Shown piece by piece: positions 47,874 to 57,154 of a DNA stretch of 64,000 nt. The stretch lies in contig NZ_JAFBCC010000001.1 in NCBI RefSeq assembly GCF_016907495.1, positions 3,162,001 to 3,226,000 of the forward strand, read 5' to 3'. A program made the translations under genes and the position numbers. Numbering within the stretch: position 1 is the first letter of the stretch; every line of letters starts with the position of its first letter. Source of the DNA: Arthrobacter tumbae. Lineage in GTDB: Bacteria > Actinomycetota > Actinomycetes > Actinomycetales > Micrococcaceae. The notes below the pieces were generated by a model. It did no database searches. It was not told the DNA's origin and worked only from the letters and a program-made list of their open reading frames with translations.

Positions 47874-48701
47874 CTACTTCGCCTCGACCGGCTCGCTCTT
47901 GAAGTGGAGCGCCGCTTGGAGCGCTGCTCCCACGATGCCGGCGTGGTTCCGAAGCTCGGCAGGAATGATGGGGGTGCGCAGCGACAGTTTGGGAAGGAAG
48001 TCCTTGCTTCGCTTCGAGATGCCGCCGCCCACAATGAAGAGTTCAGGCGAAAACAGGAATTCGACGTGGGAGAAGTAACGCTGCAGCTTGACGGAGTACT
48101 CGTCCCAACCCAGCCCCAGCCGTTCGCGTGCTACGGCTGAAGCCTGGGTTTCTGCGTCGTGCCCGTCTATTTCAAGGTGGCCCAGCTCCGCGTTTGGAAC
48201 CAGCTTTCCATCGAAGATGAAGGCGGAACCAATTCCGGTGCCGAGTGTAATCACGAGCACCGTACCGTTGACGCCCTTGCCGGCCCCGTACTGAACCTCG
48301 GCAAGGCCGGCGGCGTCAGCATCATTGATGACGTGCACGTCGCGCCCAAGCACTTTGGTGAACAGTGCGTCCACGTCAGTGTCAATCCAGCTCTCATCCA
48401 CATTGGCCGCCGAGCGCGCCACACCGTGCTGGATGATGGCCGGGAACGTCACCCCAATCGGCAGCGCTGCAGGGGGCGCTCCCTCCCGTACGGACAGTTC
48501 GGCAACAATGTCGGCGACGACGAAGGCGACAGCCTCCGGTGTGGCCGGCTGCGGCGTTTCCACACGGAACCGCTCACCCACGATGGCGCCTGCGGCCAGG
48601 TCAACAATGCCGCCCTTGATACCGGTACCACCGATGTCGATTCCGATGACTGTGGCGGGCAGATTCCTGCCGCCCTTCGCCTTGCCGCTGTTCTTGCCCA
48701 T
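47874..48701 (-). CDS. ppgK: Polyphosphate glucokinase
   Basis: 275 aa ROK-fold kinase that phosphorylates glucose with polyphosphate (and usually ATP). Phosphate-binding IGIDIGGTGIKGGIVD, NDADAAGLAEVQYG, ITLGTGIGSAFIFDGKLVPNAELGHLEI, and a WDEY segment are typical. It lacks the Cys-rich zinc site of the other ROK glucokinase at 7850, as expected for PpgK. ATG start with GGAG just upstream. Actinobacterial trait. Confidence 0.92.
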   Translation of the reverse strand: MGKNSGKAKGGRNLPATVIGIDIGGTGIKGGIVDLAAGAIVGERFRVETPQPATPEAVAFVVADIVAELSVREGAPPAALPIGVTFPAIIQHGVARSAANVDESWIDTDVDALFTKVLGRDVHVINDADAAGLAEVQYGAGKGVNGTVLVITLGTGIGSAFIFDGKLVPNAELGHLEIDGHDAETQASAVARERLGLGWDEYSVKLQRYFSHVEFLFSPELFIVGGGISKRSKDFLPKLSLRTPIIPAELRNHAGIVGAALQAALHFKSEPVEAK

Positions 48702-48777
48702 GTTTCTCCAGGAATTGTGTCGGGTGTGTTGGTTGGTCCGCGCCTTACCGTTGATGCGCAGGGTGGTGCTGGTCTTG

Positions 48778-49656
48778 CTAGGGGAGCGTCAGGACTTCGG
48801 CGCCGGTCTCAGTTACGACGAGCGTGTGCTCGAACTGGGCGGTGCGCTTACGATCCCTGGTGACAACCGTCCAATCATCAGGCCACATGTCCCACTCAAT
48901 GGTTCCGAGGGTGAGCATCGGTTCAATCGTAAACACCATCCCAGGCTCGATGACCCGGTTGTAAGCCGGTGCAGCATCATAATGCGGGATGATCAGCCCG
49001 GTATGGAAAGCCTCCCCGACTCCGTGACCTGTGAAGTCCCGCACAACACCGTAGCCGAATCTCTTCGCGTAGGACTCAATGGCACGGCCGATGACGTTTA
49101 TTTCACGTCCGGGGGCGACAACCTTGATGGCCCGATTGAGTGTCTCCTCGGTGCGCTCCACCAGCAGGCGTGACTCCTCGTCGACCTCTCCGACGAGGAA
49201 GGTGTAGTTGGTGTCCCCGTGCACACCGTCGATGTAGGCGGTGATGTCGATGTTGATGATGTCGCCGTCGCGGAGCTCGGTCGAGTCCGGTATGCCGTGG
49301 CAAATGACCTCGTTAAGCGAAGAGCACAACGACTTAGGGAATCCACGGTAGCCCAGAGTGGACGGGTATGCGTTGTGATCGATCAGGAACCGGTGCCCGA
49401 CTGCATCAAGCTCGTCAGTGGTGACGCCTGGCTCGATGTGCCGGCCGACTTCCCGGATGGCCTGGGCGGCGATCTTCCCGGCCCGGCGGATTCTTTCGAT
49501 TGTTTCAGCCGACTTGACCTCGGATCCTTCGAACCGGGCAGGTCCGGGACGGCCCACATACTCCGGGCGCTCGATCGAGCGCGGCACCTTGCGGGGAGGG
49601 CTGAGAGTCCCCCCGATGAGCGTGCCGACGGGTGCGGTGGAGGAATGCTGGGACAT
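48778..49656 (-). CDS. map: Methionine aminopeptidase type I
   Basis: 292 aa dimetal protease that removes N-terminal Met from new proteins. Metal ligands are visible in [20 protein letters not shown] (two Asp), [10 protein letters not shown] (His), TIEPML (Glu) and QFEHTLVV (Glu). The roughly 40-residue N-terminal extension with a PPRKVP segment and RPEYVGRP is the SH3-ligand-like linker known from actinobacterial MetAP1c. The ATG follows a TAGGAT box by 7 nt. It is divergent from a 54-residue gene. Confidence 0.94.
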   Translation of the reverse strand: MSQHSSTAPVGTLIGGTLSPPRKVPRSIERPEYVGRPGPARFEGSEVKSAETIERIRRAGKIAAQAIREVGRHIEPGVTTDELDAVGHRFLIDHNAYPSTLGYRGFPKSLCSSLNEVICHGIPDSTELRDGDIINIDITAYIDGVHGDTNYTFLVGEVDEESRLLVERTEETLNRAIKVVAPGREINVIGRAIESYAKRFGYGVVRDFTGHGVGEAFHTGLIIPHYDAAPAYNRVIEPGMVFTIEPMLTLGTIEWDMWPDDWTVVTRDRKRTAQFEHTLVVTETGAEVLTLP

Positions 49657-49663
49657 ACTCTTG

Positions 49664-49669
49664 ATCCTA
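49664..49669 (-). promoter_or_regulatory. Candidate -10 box of a leaderless map mRNA
   Basis: On the minus strand TAGGAT is followed by 7 nt and the ATG start, with no ribosome-binding site. Confidence 0.45.
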
Positions 49670-49721
49670 TCGGTGTGGAACCACCGGAGCCGAAAGTGAA
49701 AGCAAGACTGAGGAGGCAGCG

Positions 49722-49886
49722 ATGGTGCAGTACTGGTACAACGTTCGGACCCACGAGGTTGAAGAAGATGCCCAGTCTGACTGGAGCCAACTCATTGGTC
49801 CGTATCCCACGCGGGCAGAAGCCGAGCGGGCACCGGAGAAGGTCCAGGAGCGCAACCGCGCGTGGGACGCACAGGACGAGGAGTAG
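49722..49886 (+). CDS. Small conserved SPOR-like protein (54 aa)
   Basis: Encodes 54 residues beginning [15 protein letters not shown], with [18 protein letters not shown] and a Glu/Arg-rich helix at the end. An excellent ribosome-binding site, AGGAGG, lies 5 nt before the ATG. It resembles very short actinobacterial proteins labelled SPOR-domain-like that sit next to map. No signal peptide or membrane segment, so likely cytosolic. The function is unknown. It is divergent from map and convergent with panB. Confidence 0.75.
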   Translation: MVQYWYNVRTHEVEEDAQSDWSQLIGPYPTRAEAERAPEKVQERNRAWDAQDEE

Positions 49887-49900
49887 CTTCCCGGAACCTG

Positions 49901-50767
49901 CTAGAAGCTGTGTTCGGGACCGGGGAAGCTTCCGTTCCGTACCTGATCGCCGTAGGCGCGCGCGGCATCCGAAAGCACGGAGCGGACATCCGCGAACTGC
50001 TTGACGAATTTGGCCTGCTTGCCTGAGCGCAGGCCGGCCATGTCCTGCCACACCAGTACCTGGCCGGTGGTCGCCGAACCCGCCCCGATGCCAATGGTGG
50101 GCACGCTGACCATTCGGTCCACCTCAGCGGCGACATCCGCCGGCACCATCTCCATCAGGACGCAGAAGGCACCCGCCTCTGCGACGGCGACGGCATCATC
50201 AATCACCTGCCGGCCAGTCTCGCCCCTTCCCTGCACACGGTAGCCGCCCAGGGAATGCTCGCTCTGCGGCGTGAAGCCGACATGGGCCATGACGGGAATG
50301 CCTGCGCGGACAATGGCGCGGACCGTTTCCGCATAGTGAGCTCCGCCCTCCATCTTCACCGCATGAACCAGCCCTTCCTTCATGAGACGGACCGAGGATT
50401 CCACGCCCTGCGCCGGCGAGACTTCATAGCTCCCAAAGGGCAGATCAGCCACCACAAGAGCGCGCTTGGCTCCCCGTGTGACGGCCCGGGAGAACAGGAT
50501 CATCTCATCGAGAGTGATCGGCAGAGTGGTGGCGTGGCCGAGAACATTATTTGCGGCGGAATCCCCGATCAACAGCACCTCGATGCCGGCGGCGTCAAAA
50601 ATTTCTGCTGCGTACTGGTCATAGGCGGTAAGCATGGCAAACCGCCGGCCGCTGTCTTTCGCCGCTTGAAGATGGTGTGTCCGGATCCGCGGCACGGGCT
50701 GGGATGACGGGGTACCTTCATGCTGGGATCCGGTTCCGTAGGGGGCTGAAGTTTCCGCGGAATTCAT
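49901..50767 (-). CDS. panB: 3-methyl-2-oxobutanoate hydroxymethyltransferase
   Basis: 288 aa TIM-barrel enzyme of pantothenate synthesis, forming ketopantoate with methylenetetrahydrofolate. Conserved: [31 protein letters not shown], the metal Asp in [15 protein letters not shown], and [17 protein letters not shown]. The ATG at 50767 is chosen over a GTG two codons upstream because a TAGGCT box lies 7 nt before it. Divergent from glnA2. The M. tuberculosis order (panB near glnA2, glnE and glnA1) is retained. Confidence 0.95.
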   Translation of the reverse strand: MNSAETSAPYGTGSQHEGTPSSQPVPRIRTHHLQAAKDSGRRFAMLTAYDQYAAEIFDAAGIEVLLIGDSAANNVLGHATTLPITLDEMILFSRAVTRGAKRALVVADLPFGSYEVSPAQGVESSVRLMKEGLVHAVKMEGGAHYAETVRAIVRAGIPVMAHVGFTPQSEHSLGGYRVQGRGETGRQVIDDAVAVAEAGAFCVLMEMVPADVAAEVDRMVSVPTIGIGAGSATTGQVLVWQDMAGLRSGKQAKFVKQFADVRSVLSDAARAYGDQVRNGSFPGPEHSF

Positions 50768-50774
50768 GACCACG

Positions 50775-50780
50775 AGCCTA
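50775..50780 (-). promoter_or_regulatory. Candidate -10 box of a leaderless panB mRNA
   Basis: On the minus strand TAGGCT ends 7 nt before the ATG at 50767. Confidence 0.4.
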
Positions 50781-50788
50781 CTTCACGG

Positions 50789-50804
50789 GTAACGCCGGCG
50801 TAAC
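50789..50804. promoter_or_regulatory. GTAAC-N6-GTAAC, partial GlnR-like site between panB and glnA2
   Basis: Two GTAAC half-sites separated by GCCGGC match the spacing of actinobacterial GlnR boxes, but the second half-site deviates from GAAAC. It is 22 bp from the panB start and about 150 bp from the glnA2 start. Confidence 0.3.
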
Positions 50805-50956
50805 ACAAGCGGGACATACTGGACGGGTACGGTCCCGCGCATGCCGGTGCCCGCGTTGAGCGCGCATTGTCAGTAAAGTGAGCAGCGGACCGGGAGCAGG
50901 CACCCGGTTGTGCGGGAGGTCGTGCAGACAAACGGGCAAGTGGGAAAGAGGTTGGA

Positions 50957-52297
50957 ATGGATCGGCAGCAGGAGTTCGTCCTACGCACCATCGAGGAACG
51001 CGACGTCCGCTTTGTCCGGCTGTGGTTCACCGACGTCGTCGGTTCGCTGAAGTCAGTTGCCCTTGCTCCCGCGGAAGTTGAAGGTGCTTTCGAGGAAGGC
51101 CTCGGCTTCGACGGATCCTCGATCGAGGGCCTCGCCCGGGTCTTCGAGTCCGACATGCTTGCCCAGCCGGATCCCTCGACGTTCCAGATCCTGCCCTGGC
51201 GCGGTGAAAAAGAGCAGACATCCAGGATGTTCTGCGACATCCTGACTCCGGACGGCCAGCCGTCATCGGCTGACCCGCGCGGTGTGCTGAAACGGACCCT
51301 CGCCAAAGCCGCAGATATGGGATTCACCTGCTACACCCATCCAGAGATCGAGTTCTACCTTCTCAAGTCCGATGAGCTCGGACCTGACGGCCAGCCTGTT
51401 CCGGTGGACCAGGCGGGGTACTTCGACCATGTACCGGGCGGTGTGGCGCAGGATTTCCGGCGGACCGCGGTCGCGATGCTCGAATCTGTCGGTATCTCGG
51501 TCGAGTTCAGCCATCACGAGGCCGGACCGGGACAGAATGAAATCGACCTGCGCTACGCCGATGCGCTGCAGACTGCCGACAACATCATGACGTTCCGCAC
51601 CGTCATCAAGGAGGTGGCGCTGACGCAGGACAGTTATGCGACCTTCATGCCCAAGCCCTTCTCCGATCACCCGGGCTCCGGGATGCATACGCACTTCTCG
51701 CTGTTCGAGGGGGACACCAACGCATTCTTCGAAGCCGGTGCCGAATTCCAGTTGTCCAGGACGGCACGTCAGTTCATCGCGGGCATCCTTCGCCATGCAC
51801 CGGAGTTCACGGCTGTCACCAACCAGTTCGTCAACTCCTACAAGCGCCTCTGGGGTGGCGGGGAAGCACCAAGCTACCTTTCCTGGGGTCACAACAACCG
51901 TTCTGCGCTGGTACGCGTTCCGCTGTACAAGCCGAACAAGGGCCAGTCCGCCCGCATCGAATACCGCGGCATAGATTCCGCCACAAACCCCTACCTCGCC
52001 TACTCGGTGCTGCTTGGTGCCGGGCTGAAGGGAATCGAGGAAGGCTATGACCTGCCGCCGGGAGCGGAGGACGATGTCTGGAGCCTGACAGCCGCGGAGC
52101 GGCGCGCCATGGGCCACGATCCGTTGCCGGCAAGCCTTCATGACGCTGTGCGGGCCATGGAGGACTCGGAGCTGGTGGCTGAGATCCTCGGCGAGCAGGT
52201 CTATGAGAACTTCCTCCGCAACAAGCGCGCCGAGTGGCATGACTACCGGATCCAGGTAACCCCCTACGAGCTCAGGCGCAACCTCGGCATTCTCTAG
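50957..52297 (+). CDS. glnA2: Glutamine synthetase-family enzyme GlnA2
   Basis: 446 aa. GS N-domain (RFVRLWFTDVVGSLKSV) and the GS catalytic fold (GFDGSSIEG, THPEIEFYLL, HHEAGPGQNEIDLRYADAL, GSGMHTHFSL, NNRSALVRVP). The position of the adenylylated Tyr (DLYELP in GlnA1) reads DDVWSL, so it cannot be modified there. In M. tuberculosis the gene next to glnE is glnA2, and the Streptomyces GlnA2 acts as a gamma-glutamylpolyamine synthetase, so the substrate may be a polyamine and not ammonia. ATG with AAGAGG upstream. glnE follows 17 bp later. Confidence 0.88.
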   Translation: MDRQQEFVLRTIEERDVRFVRLWFTDVVGSLKSVALAPAEVEGAFEEGLGFDGSSIEGLARVFESDMLAQPDPSTFQILPWRGEKEQTSRMFCDILTPDGQPSSADPRGVLKRTLAKAADMGFTCYTHPEIEFYLLKSDELGPDGQPVPVDQAGYFDHVPGGVAQDFRRTAVAMLESVGISVEFSHHEAGPGQNEIDLRYADALQTADNIMTFRTVIKEVALTQDSYATFMPKPFSDHPGSGMHTHFSLFEGDTNAFFEAGAEFQLSRTARQFIAGILRHAPEFTAVTNQFVNSYKRLWGGGEAPSYLSWGHNNRSALVRVPLYKPNKGQSARIEYRGIDSATNPYLAYSVLLGAGLKGIEEGYDLPPGAEDDVWSLTAAERRAMGHDPLPASLHDAVRAMEDSELVAEILGEQVYENFLRNKRAEWHDYRIQVTPYELRRNLGIL

Positions 52298-52314
52298 CAC
52301 GAAGGACGCTGTAC

Positions 52315-55300
52315 ATGAGCCTGAACAGGGAACTGATCAGCAGAGGCTTCACCGACCTCGACAAGAGCACCCGCTTCCTCGCCGCGGAAGAACTTGCCGA
52401 CATACCGGAGGACCGGCTCTTCGCCGGGCTTACGCTCGCGGCTAACCCGGACCTGGCACTCCAATCCCTCGTTCGCCTCCTCGCGGTACAACCCGAACTG
52501 GGCGACCTCGTACGGCTTGGGGACGGCAGCGCGGAAGCCCTCTTCCGTTTGCTCGGAGCCTCGGAAGCGCTCGCTGAATTCCTCATGCGCCATCCGGAAC
52601 ACTCCGACCTGGTCAGCGTCGGGACAAGTGCGGAGCCCGGAAGGGTAGACGCCGCGGTCTTGCGGGACTCGTTGCTGAAATCGGTGGGCGCTGACGCAGG
52701 AGATGACAACCCCGTCGCAGCGGTAACAGGAGAAGAAGCGTACCGCGCCCTGCGCACAGGCTACCGCCGACACCTTACAGAGCTGGCCATACGCGACCTC
52801 GGCGCAGCGTCACCGACTGATTTTCTACCCGCGGTCGGCCAGGAGCTGTCCGACCTTGCCGCAGCGGCACTCGAGGCAGCCCTCGCCGTCTCACGGGCGG
52901 AGCTGGCAGCCAGTTTCCCGGCCGCAGACGTTGCGGCCGTCCGGCTGTCGGTGATCGGAATGGGCAAATGCGGAGCCGGAGAGCTGAATTACATCTCCGA
53001 TGTCGACGTCATCTATGTCATCGAGGCCGAGGGGCTCGAGGAAGAGACGGCTGTGCGCATCGGGACCGCTTTGGCCGCCGGCATTTCGCGGGCGGTGACA
53101 TCGGCCGGACGGGAACCCGGGCTCTGGGAGGTAGACGCCAACCTCCGACCTGAGGGTAAGGACGGCCCGCTGGTCCGCACCCTGGACTCCCACCTGACGT
53201 ACTACGCGCGCTGGGCGCGGACCTGGGAGTTCCAGGCGCTGCTCAAGGCCCGCCCTATTGCGGGTGACCCGGCTCTGGGCGCGCGCTATGCCGAGGCGGT
53301 GTCCGACCTCGTCTGGGCTTCATCGGAACGCGATGGTTTCGTCGAGTCCGTCCAGGCGATGCGCCGGCGGGTCACCGACAACATTCCCTCCCACGAAGTC
53401 AACCGGCAGCTCAAGCTTGGGGCAGGTGGGCTGAGGGACGTTGAGTTCACGGTGCAGTTGCTCCAGCTGGTCCATGGGAAAGTCGACGAGACGCTCAGGA
53501 CCCGCGCCACCACGTCGGCCATTGAGGCGCTGAGCGCAGCTGGTTATATCGGCCGCCGGGATGCCCAGCAGTTTGACCAGGCCTACCGCTTCCTGCGCGT
53601 CCTCGAACACCGCATCCAGCTGGTTCAGATGCGCCGCACCCACCTGATGCCCGACGACGAAGCGAGCCTGAAGGCGCTTGCCAAGTCATCAGCGAGTTCG
53701 CTGCTGGAGACCCGGCCCACCGCAGCTGCGCTTACCGAAGAGTGGCAGCAGACCAAACGCCTGGTGCGCCGCCTGCATGAAGCCATCTTCTATCGACCGC
53801 TGCTCAACGCTGCGGCGAATCTCAGCGCCGATGAGGTCCGGTTGACGCCGGAGGCAGCCCGCGCCCGTCTCGCCGCTCTCGGTTACCTGGACCCGCGCGG
53901 GGCCCTGCGCCATATTGAGGCACTCACTACGGGGATCAGCCGGAGATCGGCATTGCAACGGCAGCTGCTGCCCGTCCTGCTTGACTGGCTGGCGGACGGT
54001 GTGGACCCGGACGCGGGGCTGTTGGGCTTCCGACGCCTGAGCGAAGCGCTGGGGGAGACGCACTGGTACCTCGGAATGCTTCGGGACTCCAAGGCCGCGG
54101 CGGAGCGGCTGTGCCACATCCTGTCCTCCAGCCGATTCATCACGGACCTGCTGGAGGTCTCTCCAGAGTCAACAAAATGGCTGGGCTCGGACAAGGAGCT
54201 GATGCCCCTTGCGTTCGAAACACAATGGCAGGAAATTCAGTCAAAGATGTCCCGCCACCCCGCACCGAAGGAGGCGATGCGCCTCATCCGGTTGATTCGC
54301 CGCCGTGAAATCCTGCGGATCGCCATTGCGGACAGCTCGGGGCTGCTCAAGCAGGAGGACGTCGGTCCTGCGCTGGCCGATGCGGACCGCGCCGCTGTTC
54401 TTGGTGCTCTCAACGTTGCTGAAGCGGACGTGTACGCCGGGGAGCAGGCGCTGACCGACGTCGTCGTCGTTGCCATGGGGCGCCAGGGCGGGCGGGAGAT
54501 TACCTACGGTTCCGACGCCGATGTCATGTATGTCCACCGGCCGCGCGACGGAGCTGATCCAGCTGCTGCGCAGACGCAGGCCGAGCGGATCGTCGGTCAA
54601 CTGCGGCAGCTCCTGCAGCAGCCCTGCACGCCTCCGATCATGGCCGAGCGGGTTCTGGAGATCGACGCAGACCTGCGCCCGGAGGGTAGGCAGGGCCCGA
54701 TGGTGCGTTCGCTCGAGTCATTCCGCGAGTACTACCGGCGCTGGTCGCTGGTCTGGGAATCCCAGGCACTGCTGCGGGCCTCGCCCATGGCGGGAAACGA
54801 CAGGCTGGCCTCCGATTTCCTGCAGCTTATTGACCCTCTGCGCTACGAACGGGAGGTGACGGAGGGGGACCTGCGGGAAATACGCCGGCTCAAAGCGCGG
54901 ATGGAGTCTGAGCGGCTGCCGCGGGGTGCCGATCCCTCACGTCATGTGAAGCTGGGCAGGGGCGGCCTCAGCGACGTTGAGTGGCTTATCCAGCTGCTGC
55001 AACTGCAGCATGCGGACGGCTTGCCGTCATTGAGAACGACGTCGACCCTTCAGGCGATGGACGCGGTCGAGGAGCAGGCGCTCCTGCCGGCCGACGACGT
55101 CGCCACCCTCCGTTCGGCCTGGCGGCTCGCCTCGCGGGTAAGGGCGGCAAACACCGTGTGGGGAGGAAGGCAGTCGGACCTGCTGCCCTCTTCCCGTCGG
55201 GACCTCGAAGCGGTGGCCCGCTGGTGCGGTTACGGCCCGGGGCAGGGGACCTTGCTCGAGGAGGACTATTTGCGGTTGACCCGGCGGAGCCGTGCGATCT

Positions 55301-55332
55301 TCGAGCGCTCTTTCTATGGCTACGGCGATTGA
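52315..55332 (+). CDS. glnE: Bifunctional glutamine synthetase adenylyltransferase/deadenylylase
   Basis: 1005 aa. Two nucleotidyltransferase domains: the N-terminal one (deadenylylation) with GMGKCGAGELNYISDVDVIY at about residues 220-238, and the C-terminal one (adenylylation) with AMGRQGGREITYGSDADVMY at about 719-737, each followed by a helical domain. It should switch GlnA1 activity by modifying its Tyr. The ATG is 17 bp after glnA2, with GAAGGA upstream, so the two form an operon. A very strong terminator follows. Genes for PII (glnK/glnB) are not in the window. Confidence 0.96.
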   Translation: MSLNRELISRGFTDLDKSTRFLAAEELADIPEDRLFAGLTLAANPDLALQSLVRLLAVQPELGDLVRLGDGSAEALFRLLGASEALAEFLMRHPEHSDLVSVGTSAEPGRVDAAVLRDSLLKSVGADAGDDNPVAAVTGEEAYRALRTGYRRHLTELAIRDLGAASPTDFLPAVGQELSDLAAAALEAALAVSRAELAASFPAADVAAVRLSVIGMGKCGAGELNYISDVDVIYVIEAEGLEEETAVRIGTALAAGISRAVTSAGREPGLWEVDANLRPEGKDGPLVRTLDSHLTYYARWARTWEFQALLKARPIAGDPALGARYAEAVSDLVWASSERDGFVESVQAMRRRVTDNIPSHEVNRQLKLGAGGLRDVEFTVQLLQLVHGKVDETLRTRATTSAIEALSAAGYIGRRDAQQFDQAYRFLRVLEHRIQLVQMRRTHLMPDDEASLKALAKSSASSLLETRPTAAALTEEWQQTKRLVRRLHEAIFYRPLLNAAANLSADEVRLTPEAARARLAALGYLDPRGALRHIEALTTGISRRSALQRQLLPVLLDWLADGVDPDAGLLGFRRLSEALGETHWYLGMLRDSKAAAERLCHILSSSRFITDLLEVSPESTKWLGSDKELMPLAFETQWQEIQSKMSRHPAPKEAMRLIRLIRRREILRIAIADSSGLLKQEDVGPALADADRAAVLGALNVAEADVYAGEQALTDVVVVAMGRQGGREITYGSDADVMYVHRPRDGADPAAAQTQAERIVGQLRQLLQQPCTPPIMAERVLEIDADLRPEGRQGPMVRSLESFREYYRRWSLVWESQALLRASPMAGNDRLASDFLQLIDPLRYEREVTEGDLREIRRLKARMESERLPRGADPSRHVKLGRGGLSDVEWLIQLLQLQHADGLPSLRTTSTLQAMDAVEEQALLPADDVATLRSAWRLASRVRAANTVWGGRQSDLLPSSRRDLEAVARWCGYGPGQGTLLEEDYLRLTRRSRAIFERSFYGYGD

Positions 55333-55365
55333 CGTCGTCGGACTCCCGTGAGCAGCAGCAGTTAG

Positions 55366-55405
55366 ACAGCAGCAGGGCCGCACCGGAGTGCGGCCCTGCT
55401 GCTGT
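55366..55405. terminator. Very strong bidirectional terminator between glnE and glnA1
   Basis: A perfect 18-bp stem: left arm 55366-55383 (ACAGCAGCAGGGCCGCAC), loop CGGA, right arm 55388-55405. It lies between the convergent stops of glnE and glnA1. Confidence 0.85.
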
Positions 55406-55421
55406 TCACGGTGCGTGGTGA

Positions 55422-56846
55422 CTAGACGCCGTAGTACAGCTCGAACTCATAGGGGTTCGGGCGTGCAGCAAGCGGGGCGATCTCCACTTCACGCTTGTAG
55501 GCGATCCAGGTGTCGATCAGGTCCTGGGTGAAGACACCTCCGGCCTGCAGGAACTCGTTGTCGGCTTCCAGAGCCAGCAGCGCTTCCTCAAGGGAACCGG
55601 GGGCCTTCTGGATATCCTTGGCCTCCTCTGCGGGGAGTTCGTAGAGATCCTTGTCGATGGGATCGGCGGGTTCGATCCGGTTCTTGATTCCGTCCAGGCC
55701 GGCCATCAGCTGGGCGGCGAAGGCGAGATACGGGTTGGACGACGGGTCCGGAGCGCGGAACTCGATGCGCTTGGCCTTCGGGTTGGAACCGGTGATGGGG
55801 ATGCGGATACCTGCGGAGCGGTTGCCCTGCGAGTACACCATGTTGACGGGAGCTTCGAATCCCTTCACCAGGCGGCGGTAGGAGTTCACGGTCGGGTTGG
55901 TGAACGCGAGCACAGCCGATGCATGCTTCAGGACACCGCCGATGTACCAGCGTGCGAGGTCCGACAGGCCCGCATATCCGCGCTCATCGTAAAACAGCGG
56001 CTCGCCGTTGCTCCACAGCGACTGATGGCAGTGCATGCCGGAACCGTTGTCACCGAAAATGGGCTTGGGCATGAAGGTCGCGGACTTCCCCCAAGCATTC
56101 GCGACGTTCTTGACGATGTACTTGAACTTCTGCAGGTCATCGGCGGCATGGACCATCGTGGTGAACTTGTAATTGATTTCCGCCTGTCCCGCGCCGCCCA
56201 CCTCGTGGTGCGAACGCTCAACCTCGAGACCCACGGCGTCCAGTTCGACGCACATCGCGTCGCGGAGGTCGGCCTGCTTGTCGACCGGAGCAACAGGGAA
56301 ATAGCCGCCCTTGAAGGGGGTCTTGTTGCCGAGGTTTCCGCCAACTTCCTCACGGCCGCTGTTCCACGGAGCTTCGATTGAGTCAACTTTGTAGAAGCTG
56401 CCCTGAGGGCTGGACTCATACTGGATGTTCTCGAAAATGTAGAACTCCGCCTCGGAAGCGAAGAACGCGGTGTCCGCGATGCCTGTGGAGGACAGGTAGG
56501 CTTCGGCGCGCTCTGCAACCCCGCGCGGATCGCGATGGTACGGATCGCCCGTGCGGGGGTTGACGATGGAGAAATTCAGCGCAAGCGTCTTCTCAATCCG
56601 GAACGGATCGATGAATGCGGTGGTGACGTCGGGAATCAGCTGCATGTCGGATTCGGCGATGCCCTGAAATCCACGGATCGAGGATCCGTCGAACAGCTGG
56701 CCGTGGACGAAGAAGTCGGCGTCAACCGATTTCGCCGGGACGTTGAAGTGCTGCTGCACGCCCGGGAGGTCGGTGAAACGGACGTCGACGAACTTCACAT
56801 CTTCGTCGGCGATGTACTTGAGGACTTCGTCCGCATTCTTGAACAT
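55422..56846 (-). CDS. glnA: Glutamine synthetase type I (GlnA1)
   Basis: 474 aa, start ATG at 56846 with AAGGAG 9 nt upstream. The frame extends to 56912 but that part is not GS-like. Assimilates ammonium onto glutamate. Motifs: [63 protein letters not shown], and the adenylylation site DLYELP with Tyr402. Regulation: a GlnR-type operator upstream (56962-56999) at the transcription level, and GlnE at the protein level. Convergent with glnE. Confidence 0.97.
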   Translation of the reverse strand: MFKNADEVLKYIADEDVKFVDVRFTDLPGVQQHFNVPAKSVDADFFVHGQLFDGSSIRGFQGIAESDMQLIPDVTTAFIDPFRIEKTLALNFSIVNPRTGDPYHRDPRGVAERAEAYLSSTGIADTAFFASEAEFYIFENIQYESSPQGSFYKVDSIEAPWNSGREEVGGNLGNKTPFKGGYFPVAPVDKQADLRDAMCVELDAVGLEVERSHHEVGGAGQAEINYKFTTMVHAADDLQKFKYIVKNVANAWGKSATFMPKPIFGDNGSGMHCHQSLWSNGEPLFYDERGYAGLSDLARWYIGGVLKHASAVLAFTNPTVNSYRRLVKGFEAPVNMVYSQGNRSAGIRIPITGSNPKAKRIEFRAPDPSSNPYLAFAAQLMAGLDGIKNRIEPADPIDKDLYELPAEEAKDIQKAPGSLEEALLALEADNEFLQAGGVFTQDLIDTWIAYKREVEIAPLAARPNPYEFELYYGV

Positions 56847-56947
56847 CGGATTATGCTCCTTACGCATATTCGGGAAGAGCGACCGGGGCCGGTAGCGCGG
56901 GGGAGACGCCACAAGGGTTGACCTGCTGCGGTCGCAACAGCCTCCAC

Positions 56948-56953
56948 ACTATG
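56948..56953 (-). promoter_or_regulatory. Candidate glnA1 -10 box
   Basis: CATAGT on the minus strand, 8 bp downstream of the GlnR-type operator and about 100 nt before the start codon. The -35 region would lie within the operator. Confidence 0.35.
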
Positions 56954-56961
56954 AATGCGCA

Positions 56962-56999
56962 GTTACCCACTGGTGTCGCAAATGTTTCCGGCATGTAAC
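56962..56999 (-). promoter_or_regulatory. GlnR-type operator of glnA1 (four half-sites)
   Basis: Read on the minus strand: GTTAC-N6-GAAAC-N6-GACAC-N6-GTAAC, all spacers exactly 6 nt. This matches the actinobacterial GlnR arrangement of paired GTNAC/GAAAC boxes; the first pair is a perfect match. It occupies the 308-bp non-coding stretch 56847-57154, in which I see nothing else apart from the glnA1 leader and the RDD-gene promoter. Confidence 0.75.
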
Positions 57000-57142
57000 T
57001 TATGCCGGCAGCTACGCATACGTGCTCTTGTTCCACCCTATCGGTAGCACCGCTGCCCTTCGAATAAGCACTGTGTTCAGCTGGTCAGGATTCCGCTGGG
57101 CAAGCGGGGCAGCAGAGCCGGGTACCCGGAGACTTCGCAGGA

Positions 57143-57148
57143 TAGAGT
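57143..57148 (+). promoter_or_regulatory. Candidate -10 box of a leaderless RDD-gene mRNA
   Basis: TAGAGT ends 6 nt before the GTG at 57155, with no ribosome-binding site. Confidence 0.4.
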
Positions 57149-57154
57149 GGAGCG

